Made by a program: the position numbers and the translations under genes. A stretch of 64,000 nucleotides of DNA from Mycolicibacter hiberniae (GTDB lineage Bacteria; Actinomycetota; Actinomycetes; Mycobacteriales; Mycobacteriaceae), in contig NZ_AP022609.1 of the NCBI RefSeq assembly GCF_010729485.1, positions 1,116,001 to 1,180,000 of the forward strand, read 5' to 3'. How positions within the stretch are numbered: the first letter of the stretch is position 1; each line of letters starts with the position of its first letter. Of the stretch, positions 24,624-31,859 are shown in pieces. The notes under the pieces are model-generated. The model did not search any database. It was not told where the DNA came from and saw only the letters and a list, made by a program, of their open reading frames with translations.

Positions 24624-26366
24624 TCAGGAATGCGAACTCCACCAGCTGTAGAACTGTTCCAGCGTTGGGGCGTTGCGCTCGGCCCGCAGCGAGCCGATCA
24701 CCAGGTTGGCGTCGTTGGTCCAGACCAGTACCGCAGACCCGTTGCGCGTACCGCACAGCAGTGTTCCGGCGGTCTTGTCCGGGGTGGCGGTGCGGTGCCA
24801 GGCCCCCGGCGACTGAATGCGTCCCGGGCAGGTGACCACGTCGGTGGCCTGCACCGTGTCGTCGAAGCTCACGCGCAGCGCAACGACGTCGCGGAACAGC
24901 GTGTAGGTCGCCGTGGGCGGACCGTCGACGTCGACGTTGCGCCCGCACGTCACCTCCGCGATCGCCCCCTTCGACGGCGTGACCGCCTTACAGGTGCCCT
25001 GCGGGTAACCCGGCGGCAGCAGCTTGAAAAGGCGGTCCTGCGCCTCCGCCTGCGACGCCGTCGTGGGGGCTTGGCCCGCTGCGGTTGCCGAGCCGGACGT
25101 GCTGCCCGCAACGCCGCCGCCGTCGGAAGCCGGCCGGCTCGTCATCCACGTGGTCAACCCCACGACGGCTACGACCAGCGCCGCTGCGAACCACAGCACC
25201 AGCGGTCGTGTGGTCAGGCGGCCGGGCAGGCCCGGCCGGCGCGGTGAACGCAACCAATCGTCGCCGGACGCGGTTCGGGGCAGGGCTGTCGGCGCCGCGG
25301 CGGGTACCGGTTCGGGAACATCAGCGGCGGGAACATCGACGGCCGGGGCAGGTGGCTCGGCCGCCTCCGCGAGGTCCGGGGACGTGGACGGCTCGGCCGG
25401 CGCGGTGGACGACACCGACGATTCGCTCTCAACCGCTTCGCTCGTCGCCGCCACCGGTGTGCCCGGCTCGGGCTGATCGACCAGCGGTGGGGTGGCCTGC
25501 TGGCTGGACTCGTAGATCTGCACCGTCTGGTGCTGATCGGGCGTGCTGAGCGCCTGATAGGCGGCGGTCGCGAGCTCGGCGGCGCTGGCATACCGCGCCT
25601 GCGGTTCCTTGGCCATGCCTTTGGCTATCACGTCGTCCAAGGCTTCCGGGATCGCCGCCCCGGCCCGGCTCGGGCGCGGAATGGGCTTGGTTTGGTGCGC
25701 GTGGGCCAGTGCTGCCGGGTTGTCTGCCCGGTAGGGCGGCGTCCCGGTCAGGCACTGATAGAGCACGCACGTCAGCGCATAGACGTCGGCGGCCGGGCCG
25801 AACTCACTGCCGGAGAACAGCTCCGGCGCCGCATACTTCCAGCCGGCGGCGGCATGCTCGACAGCCTCGGCGCCGGGCGCCCCCGCCAGCGCGAAATCCA
25901 CCAGATAGACGAAGTCGTCGCCGGTCACCAGGATGTTGCTTGGCCGCACGCCCCGGTGAAACACCCCGGCGCTGTGCGCGGCATCCAGCGCCGCGGCCGC
26001 CTGCCACACGACGTTGACCGCTCGCGGCAGGGAGAGCACGCCGGTCCGCTTCAACAACGCGGCCAGGTCGGCACCGGCAACCAGCGGCATGTCGAGGTAG
26101 ACGCGGCCGTCGAGTTCGCCGTAATCACGGACCGGGACCACATGCGGCTCCTGCACCCGCCCGGCAACCAGGGCCTCGCGCTGCAACCACTCGCGCAGCG
26201 CGGGCCCGCACAGCGCCGGCGCGAGCAGTTTGAGCGCCGCGGTTCGGTCCCGGCGGGTGTCGAACGCTTCGTAGACCTCACCGGTGCTGCCGCGGCCCAG
26301 CAGCCGTTTGAGGAGGTAAGGCCCCAAACGTGACCCGGCCCGCGAACCCGACGCGGTCTCGTCCAT
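24624..26366 (-). CDS. Receptor-type Ser/Thr protein kinase homologue with degenerate active site (predicted pseudokinase)
   Basis: A 580-residue PknB-like membrane protein: kinase fold (residues about 14-270), Pro/Glu/Ala-rich juxtamembrane region, one transmembrane helix (about 387-407), and an extracytoplasmic domain of about 170 residues with conserved-looking cysteines. The P-loop GRGSTG (24-29), Lys46 and the AAPEL motif remain. The catalytic-loop Asp is replaced: the usual HRDVKPxN reads HRGVRPSN (137-144), and DFG reads DFA (157-159). Phosphotransfer is therefore doubtful, and a scaffolding or sensor role is inferred. The ATG at 26366 has GAGGAG six bases upstream. Neighbours give no clear target. 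Confidence 0.85.
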   Translation of the reverse strand: MDETASGSRAGSRLGPYLLKRLLGRGSTGEVYEAFDTRRDRTAALKLLAPALCGPALREWLQREALVAGRVQEPHVVPVRDYGELDGRVYLDMPLVAGADLAALLKRTGVLSLPRAVNVVWQAAAALDAAHSAGVFHRGVRPSNILVTGDDFVYLVDFALAGAPGAEAVEHAAAGWKYAAPELFSGSEFGPAADVYALTCVLYQCLTGTPPYRADNPAALAHAHQTKPIPRPSRAGAAIPEALDDVIAKGMAKEPQARYASAAELATAAYQALSTPDQHQTVQIYESSQQATPPLVDQPEPGTPVAATSEAVESESSVSSTAPAEPSTSPDLAEAAEPPAPAVDVPAADVPEPVPAAAPTALPRTASGDDWLRSPRRPGLPGRLTTRPLVLWFAAALVVAVVGLTTWMTSRPASDGGGVAGSTSGSATAAGQAPTTASQAEAQDRLFKLLPPGYPQGTCKAVTPSKGAIAEVTCGRNVDVDGPPTATYTLFRDVVALRVSFDDTVQATDVVTCPGRIQSPGAWHRTATPDKTAGTLLCGTRNGSAVLVWTNDANLVIGSLRAERNAPTLEQFYSWWSSHS

Positions 26367-26477
26367 CACCGACTCCTCACAGAAACCCACGCCCCCGGCC
26401 ACCGAACTGTGTGCCTGACGGTATCGCCGCCCATGATTTCATCACCGGACCCGGCGACCGTCAGCCGGTGGCGCAGG

Positions 26478-27590
26478 TCAGCGGCCGGTGAGGTTGCTGA
26501 TGGTCAGAATCTCCAGATTGCGATAGGCCCGGCCGGTGGGCTGCACCAGATCGTGGAACCAGACCTGCGGTTCTGCGCTGTAGGGACTGTCCCAGGAGTC
26601 CCACGGCAGGTAGGTCTGCGTGCGTCCCGCCACGAAGCCCCAGTTGTAGGCGCCCACGTTATGGCGCTTCATGATCGGCAGAATCCCGTCGATGGTGTTG
26701 CCACGGGTGCGGGCCAGATACTCCGTGCACATCAGCGGCCGCCCCAGGGGCGCCAGTTCGGCGATGCGGTCACTGAACGTGGCCGGCTTGTCGTAGGAGT
26801 GGAACGTGATGACGTCGGAGCTGTTGAGCTGGGTGTTGACGATCGTGCTGCCCTGGCGGGAGCCCTCCCATATTCCACTGGTCAGCGGCTGACGGGCGTC
26901 GACCGACCGTGCCCAGCTGAACACCTGCGGCAGGAGGTCACTGATGAGATCGAGCTTGTCCGATCGTTCGACGGCGCTGTATTCGCGGGCCATGTTGTCC
27001 GGCTCGTTCCACAGGTCCCAGGCAAGCACGCGTTCGTCGTAGCGGAACTGGCTCATCACGCCGGTGACGTAGTCATAAAGCGTGCGGTAGTAGTTGCGGT
27101 CCCCGAGCCGATCCGCGCCGGGACTTTGCACCCAGCGCGAGTTGTGGATGCCGACCCGCGGCGCCGGCTGGGGCCCGGCTTTGGGGTGCGGGTCCCAGCA
27201 GGAGTCGAACAGCACGAACATCGGCTTGATGCGATGGCGCGCGGAGACGGCGACGAACTGGCCCAGCCGGTATTGGAAACCCCGCTGGTCGGCGGCCCAC
27301 AGTTGATCGTGCAGGAACACCCGCACGGTGTTGAAGCCCGCCGAGCGGGCCCAGCCCAGCTCTGCGTCGATCCGCCGCAGATCGAACGTGCCCGGCTGAA
27401 ACATCTCGAGCTGATTGACCGCGGAGGAGGTGATGTAGTTGGAGCCCACCGGCCAGCCCTGAGCCTGGTACCAGCGATTAACCCGCTCGATCGACCACCG
27501 GCCGGGGTCCGCGCCGGCCCGCGGGAGCCGACTTAACGTGGGGCCGGCCGCCAGCAGCAGTGGCAGCCCCAATGCCGTGCGACGCTTCAC
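26478..27590 (-). CDS. Secreted glycoside hydrolase, clan GH-A (GH5/cellulase-like)
   Basis: A 370-residue exported (beta/alpha)8-type hydrolase. The N-terminus MKRRTALGLPLLLAAG is a signal with a twin-arginine-like pair. The catalytic acid is E196 in DLWNEPD and the nucleophile is probably E290 in MCTEYLA, at the usual clan GH-A spacing. Early residues RWYQAQGWPVGSNYITSS and GFNTVRVFLHD are typical of the first strands. Substrates in this clan are beta-glucans, mannans or xylans; which one is unclear. The GTG at 27590 was chosen because it starts the signal peptide; the very long open frame continuing to 30608 is antisense to two real genes. Confidence 0.8.
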   Translation of the reverse strand: MKRRTALGLPLLLAAGPTLSRLPRAGADPGRWSIERVNRWYQAQGWPVGSNYITSSAVNQLEMFQPGTFDLRRIDAELGWARSAGFNTVRVFLHDQLWAADQRGFQYRLGQFVAVSARHRIKPMFVLFDSCWDPHPKAGPQPAPRVGIHNSRWVQSPGADRLGDRNYYRTLYDYVTGVMSQFRYDERVLAWDLWNEPDNMAREYSAVERSDKLDLISDLLPQVFSWARSVDARQPLTSGIWEGSRQGSTIVNTQLNSSDVITFHSYDKPATFSDRIAELAPLGRPLMCTEYLARTRGNTIDGILPIMKRHNVGAYNWGFVAGRTQTYLPWDSWDSPYSAEPQVWFHDLVQPTGRAYRNLEILTISNLTGR

Positions 27591-27737
27591 GCAGTGACCA
27601 TAACGTCCGCAGAAGTTAGCGGCCGTCCGGACGCACGGAAAGTCGCCGAGCAAATTGGGGGGCCGCGCCGGGGTCGACCGCGGCCCCCTACACTGCTCGG
27701 AACTATTCAGTCCGATTCGTGGTGCCGGAGGCCGACT

Positions 27738-28574
27738 ATGTCGCAGTACCTGCAGGGCAAGGTCGTCGTCGTCACCGGTGCGGGCGGCGGATTCGGCAAA
27801 CTGATCGCCGAGAAGTGCGCCGCCGCCGGGGCCCGCGTGGTCGGGCTGGACATCGGCGCCGAGGCCCTCGCGGAGGTCTTCGACGGCATCCGCCAGGCGG
27901 GACTGACCGGCAGCTACCAGGTCGCCGACGTCACCGACATCGAGCAGATGAAGGCCGCGGTGCAGCATGCGGTGCAGACCTTCGGCGCAGTGGACGTCAT
28001 CGTCAACAACGCCGGGGTGATGCCGCTCGCCTACTTCGCCGACCACGAGAAGGCCTGGCAGCGCTGGCACCGGGCGATCGACATCAACGTCAAGGGCGTG
28101 GTGAACGGCATTTCGGCCGTCTACGACCAGATGATCGCCCAGGGCCGCGGCCACGTGGTCAACATCTCGTCGATCTACGGCAACGCCGGTGTGGCGGGCG
28201 CCGGCGTCTACAGCGCGACCAAGGCCGCTGTCACCGCGTTGTCCGACTCGCTGCGTATCGAGGCGAAGGGCAAGATCAAGGTCACCACGGTCAAACCGAC
28301 CGGTGTCATGGGCACCAACCTCGGCCACGGGATGGTCAACGGCTCGGCGATCATGGAAATGGTCGGAGCCCGCCGCGAGAGCTACCAGCAGTCCGTCGCG
28401 GCGTACACCACGGGCACCCTGGCGCCCGAGCAGACCGACATCGACTCGGTGCAGTACTGGCTGATCACTCCCGAGGACCTGGCCGAGGCGGTGGTGCACG
28501 TCATCGATCAGCCGTGGGGCATCAGCATCAGCGACATCACGGTGCGGGCCAGCGGCGAGGACTATATCTACTGA
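27738..28574 (+). CDS. Short-chain dehydrogenase/reductase
   Basis: A classical SDR of 278 residues. The cofactor motif is TGAGGGFG (13-20), the NNAG motif is at 90-93, and the catalytic triad is formed by a Ser at 144-145, Tyr158 and Lys162 (YSATK). The acidic residue after the second strand (LDIG) suggests NAD(H) preference. The ATG at 27738 starts just before the first strand. It is followed after 39 bp by an acyl-CoA ligase gene on the same strand, so both probably act in one catabolic or lipid-modifying pathway. The substrate is unknown. Confidence 0.87.
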   Translation: MSQYLQGKVVVVTGAGGGFGKLIAEKCAAAGARVVGLDIGAEALAEVFDGIRQAGLTGSYQVADVTDIEQMKAAVQHAVQTFGAVDVIVNNAGVMPLAYFADHEKAWQRWHRAIDINVKGVVNGISAVYDQMIAQGRGHVVNISSIYGNAGVAGAGVYSATKAAVTALSDSLRIEAKGKIKVTTVKPTGVMGTNLGHGMVNGSAIMEMVGARRESYQQSVAAYTTGTLAPEQTDIDSVQYWLITPEDLAEAVVHVIDQPWGISISDITVRASGEDYIY

Positions 28575-28613
28575 CGGCGGCCAGAGCCGTTGGATCGGAG
28601 GCGGCACGCGACG

Positions 28614-30191
28614 ATGTCTACCGGCCCCGCATGGCGCTCTCCGGCCTACACCGCAGCCGAGATCGCCCACTATCACGCCGTGGGGTGGTGGTCGCCGACG
28701 ACGCTGTCGGACGCGGTGCGCCGCAACGCCCGCCAGTTCCCGGCCCGCAACGCCTATGTGGACTTTTCCGGGTCCGGGTTGAGCTGGCAGGAGTTCGACA
28801 CCGCGGCGGACGCGCTGGCGGCGCGGCTGGCGGGAGCCGGCGCGCGTCCCGGTGACCGGATCGCGGTCTGGCATGGCGATTCCGCCGCCATCCACGTGTT
28901 GTACGTGGCGATCGAGCGCTGCGGCGCGGTGGTGGTCGGCATCGGCGCACGGGCCGGAACCCGGGAGGTGGCCGCAATCCTGGGCGCCTCGCGGGCCCAG
29001 CTGCTGATCAGCGACGCGCAGCGGCGTGCCTCGGCGGCCGGCCTCGGCATCGAAACGTTGAGCATCGACGAGCTGAACTCGGTCGCCGGCAGTGCCGCCG
29101 GCCCGCAACTGGGTCCCGACGACGTCTTTCTGATCAATTCCACCTCCGGCACCACCGGGTTGCCCAAATGCGTGGTGCACACCCAGAACCGCTGGCATTA
29201 CTTTCACCAGCTGGCGGTGTCCAACGGGCAACTGCGCCCCGACGACGTCTTCCTGCCCGTCATTCCGACTCCGTTCGGCTTCGGCATCTGGACCAGCCAC
29301 ACCACCCCGATCCGGCTCGGCGCCCAGACGATCCTGCTGGACCGCTTCAGCGTCGCCGCGGCGTTCGCGGCCATCGAGCGCTACCGGGTCACCGTATTGT
29401 GCTGTGTCAGCACCCAATTGACCATGATGATGGCCGATCGCCTCAGCGCTGAATTCGACCTGAGCTCGTTGCGGGTGGTGTTCACCGGCGGGGAGGCGTT
29501 GCCCCACCGGCCCGCCGCGCGGTTCGAGGAGGTCACCGGAGCCACCATCCTGCAGTTCTACGGGTCCAACGAGACCGGGGTGCTCAGCGCCACCACCCCC
29601 GACGATCCGCTGGAGCGGCGGTTGCGCACCGGTGGGCGCATCGTGCCCGAGATGGCGGTCCGGCTTTTCGGCGGCGAGGACGGCAACGCCGACGTGACTG
29701 GTACAGGGCGGGGCCAGCCCGCCTGCCGCGGCCCTGCCACCAGTTTGGGCTATCTGGATGGGGTCGATCACGACAAGCTGTTCACCGCCGACGGGTGGAT
29801 GCGTATGGGCGATGTCTGCGAGATCGACGCCGACGGCTATCTGAGCGTCACCGGCCGGCTTTCCGATTTCATCCTGCGCGGCGGAAAGAACATCAGCGCT
29901 GCCCAGGTCGAAGACGCGGTGCTGACGCATCCGGCGATCGCGGTGGCCGCCGCGGTGCCGATGCGAGACGAGGTGTTCGGCGAAAAGGTCTGCGTCTACG
30001 TCGAACTCGCCGAGGAGGCACTCGGGGTGACCGGCACGCTGGAACTGGCCGAGCTCGTCGAGCACCTGCTGGCTCTGGGCGTGTCCAAGGAGCTGCTGCC
30101 CGAACGCCTGGTCGTCCTCGACGAGCTGCCGCGATCCTCTGGCGGCAAGATCGCCAAGGGACGGCTCCGCGAGATCAGCGGCCAAGCATAG
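28614..30191 (+). CDS. AMP-dependent acyl/aryl-CoA ligase
   Basis: A 525-residue ANL-superfamily enzyme that activates a carboxylic acid through an acyl-adenylate and transfers it to CoA. The P-loop-like motif is STSGTTGLPK, the YGSNETG motif follows, the hinge is GRLSDFILRGGKNIS, and the C-terminal catalytic lysine is in SSGGKIAKGRL. Similarity of the core to benzoate- or cyclohexanecarboxylate-CoA-ligase-like members suggests a medium or cyclic acid; this is inference. The ATG at 28614 has GGAGGCG upstream. It is the second gene of the SDR operon and is convergent with the DUF222/HNH gene. Confidence 0.87.
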   Translation: MSTGPAWRSPAYTAAEIAHYHAVGWWSPTTLSDAVRRNARQFPARNAYVDFSGSGLSWQEFDTAADALAARLAGAGARPGDRIAVWHGDSAAIHVLYVAIERCGAVVVGIGARAGTREVAAILGASRAQLLISDAQRRASAAGLGIETLSIDELNSVAGSAAGPQLGPDDVFLINSTSGTTGLPKCVVHTQNRWHYFHQLAVSNGQLRPDDVFLPVIPTPFGFGIWTSHTTPIRLGAQTILLDRFSVAAAFAAIERYRVTVLCCVSTQLTMMMADRLSAEFDLSSLRVVFTGGEALPHRPAARFEEVTGATILQFYGSNETGVLSATTPDDPLERRLRTGGRIVPEMAVRLFGGEDGNADVTGTGRGQPACRGPATSLGYLDGVDHDKLFTADGWMRMGDVCEIDADGYLSVTGRLSDFILRGGKNISAAQVEDAVLTHPAIAVAAAVPMRDEVFGEKVCVYVELAEEALGVTGTLELAELVEHLLALGVSKELLPERLVVLDELPRSSGGKIAKGRLREISGQA

Positions 30192-30228
30192 CCGCCGCAA
30201 CGCCCCACGGAGGTGTTGTCGCGCAGCG

Positions 30229-31647
30229 CTACCCGGGATCATCACCACGGTCCAGGAGCTCCATCGGGTGGTGCAGGTGGTTGATCCGCGGCTGGCCCGT
30301 TCGGTCGGTCCAGGCCAGGCGGCCACGCTCGGTGAGCTGCGTCTGAAGGTCGCCGCGGGTCGCAGCTCCGTGGTCCTGACCGCAGGCGAAGTAGAGCTGG
30401 TCGGCGTCGGTACGCCCGCCGTGAGCCCAGTCGTTCGCGTGGTGCACCTCGCAGTGGTAGCCGGGCTCGGAGCAGTTGGGCCGGGTGCAGCCGCGGTCTC
30501 GGGCGTGGCAGATGATCCGGTGATCCAGCGTGGCGATGCGCTTGCTGCGGCCCAGATACAACGGCCGTTCCGAGTGGTCGTCGAAGACTGCCAGATAGTG
30601 AATCGCATTGGCCGCCATGCGGATCAGATCGCGCATCGGCAGGCGGCCGCCGCCCCCGGTGCGGGCAGGACCGGGCATCGGGAGGCTCGGGTCGGCGATC
30701 GCGCGTCCGGCCTGCTCGAGGTCGGCGAGTGTGGTGGTGGCGATGACCGTGAGCGGAACACCGCGGTGGGTGCCCAGGGCACCGGATGCAATGCCGTGGC
30801 GCAGGGCGAGTTTGAGGGCGTCGTGGTTTCGTTGGCCGTTGGAGCGCAGGTCCGGACCGGTGGGTGCGTCGGGGCGCTCGGGCGGCTCGGTGGTGTCGGG
30901 TCGGCGGTGGCCGGGCCGCACCGCGGCCATTGCCGCCTCGAGGTAGGCGCGGGTCTCGGGGTCGACGCAGCCGGACAGCCGGCTCATGCCGTCGGGGCCC
31001 TGGCGGCCCAACACCAGGTTGCGCCGCCGCGCCCGGTCCGCATCGGTGAAGTTGCCGTCGGGGTTGAGGACGTCGGCGATGGCGTGGCCGAGGGCGGTCA
31101 CAAAGGCGGCGTCCTGTTCGGTCGCGTGGCGCACCAGGGTGCGCTCGGCGGCTGCCCGATCGGCCGGTGCGACGTTCCCGGGCAGCTGGTCGAGGGCGGT
31201 GGTGACGGATTTGATGTGGTCGTCGCCGATTCGGCCGTCCTCGACCGCGGCGGCGAGCACGGGGAACTCCGGTGGGGCAGGGGGACCGGTCAGGTTGCGA
31301 TGCGGCCGGATGCGGGCGGCGACCCGGAACCGGCGCCGCACCTCGGCGCGGGTGATGCGCAGGCGCGACCACAGCAGGTCGGTGAGCTTGGTGTCGGCGG
31401 GTATTCGGGGGTCGTCGGGGCCGTCGGGTGGGTCGGCCAGTTCGCCGAACACGCGGAAGGACAGGCCGCGGTTGACCCGATGCTGGGTTTCGAGGTGCTC
31501 GGCGATCTCGACGCGGAACGCATTGCCCACGATGTCGGTGTCGGCTGCCCGCAGCCGCGACTGGGCGTCATCGATCAAGGCCAGCTCCGCCCGGATGGCC
31601 GCGCGGGCTGCCGCGGCGGGCGGCAGGACCTGATCGGTGTTGGACAC
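30229..31647 (-). CDS. DUF222/HNH-nuclease protein of the 13E12 repeat family
   Basis: About 472 residues. The DUF222 domain (residues about 1-300) precedes a C-terminal HNH motif: CHARDRGCTRPNCSEPGYHC, then EVHHANDWAHGG, the usual Cys-Cys/His-His finger. These genes occur in many copies in mycobacteria (REP13E12 family in M. tuberculosis) and have been associated with SOS control and prophage insertion; their biochemical role is unsettled. The start is uncertain: a GTG at 31647, or an ATG at 31677 that would place the LexA-box-like palindrome inside the coding region. It is convergent with the CoA ligase and divergent from tex. Confidence 0.8.
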   Translation of the reverse strand: MSNTDQVLPPAAAARAAIRAELALIDDAQSRLRAADTDIVGNAFRVEIAEHLETQHRVNRGLSFRVFGELADPPDGPDDPRIPADTKLTDLLWSRLRITRAEVRRRFRVAARIRPHRNLTGPPAPPEFPVLAAAVEDGRIGDDHIKSVTTALDQLPGNVAPADRAAAERTLVRHATEQDAAFVTALGHAIADVLNPDGNFTDADRARRRNLVLGRQGPDGMSRLSGCVDPETRAYLEAAMAAVRPGHRRPDTTEPPERPDAPTGPDLRSNGQRNHDALKLALRHGIASGALGTHRGVPLTVIATTTLADLEQAGRAIADPSLPMPGPARTGGGGRLPMRDLIRMAANAIHYLAVFDDHSERPLYLGRSKRIATLDHRIICHARDRGCTRPNCSEPGYHCEVHHANDWAHGGRTDADQLYFACGQDHGAATRGDLQTQLTERGRLAWTDRTGQPRINHLHHPMELLDRGDDPG

Positions 31648-31659
31648 CCCTCCAACGTA

Positions 31660-31675
31660 TCGAACATACGTTCGC
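31660..31675. promoter_or_regulatory. LexA (SOS) box
   Basis: TCGAACATACGTTCGC matches the mycobacterial LexA consensus TCGAAC-N4-GTTCGA in all but the last base, including the preferred purine at position 7. It lies 13 bases upstream of the GTG start of the DUF222/HNH gene, a family known to contain SOS-inducible members. Confidence 0.8.
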
Positions 31676-31859
31676 ATGTGTGCTGCGCCTGGCGCGATCT
31701 GTGGATGAACCGGCAATTGTGGATAACAGCTGTCGAGCGGGCTCAGGCAGCTGCTCAACAGCCCGCGTGGGGCGGCATCGTAGCCAGCCTGCGCGCGCCC
31801 GATAACCATGCCGTGCCGCACCCGGAACCTGTCCGCGGCGTTCGGTAGGGTCCGTCGGC

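Noticed and set aside
27591..30608. Minus-strand open frame continuing 1000 codons upstream of the glycoside hydrolase
   Set aside because: It lies antisense to the SDR and CoA-ligase genes, has repetitive His/Gly/Asp-rich translation without domains, and reflects the scarcity of stops in GC-rich DNA.
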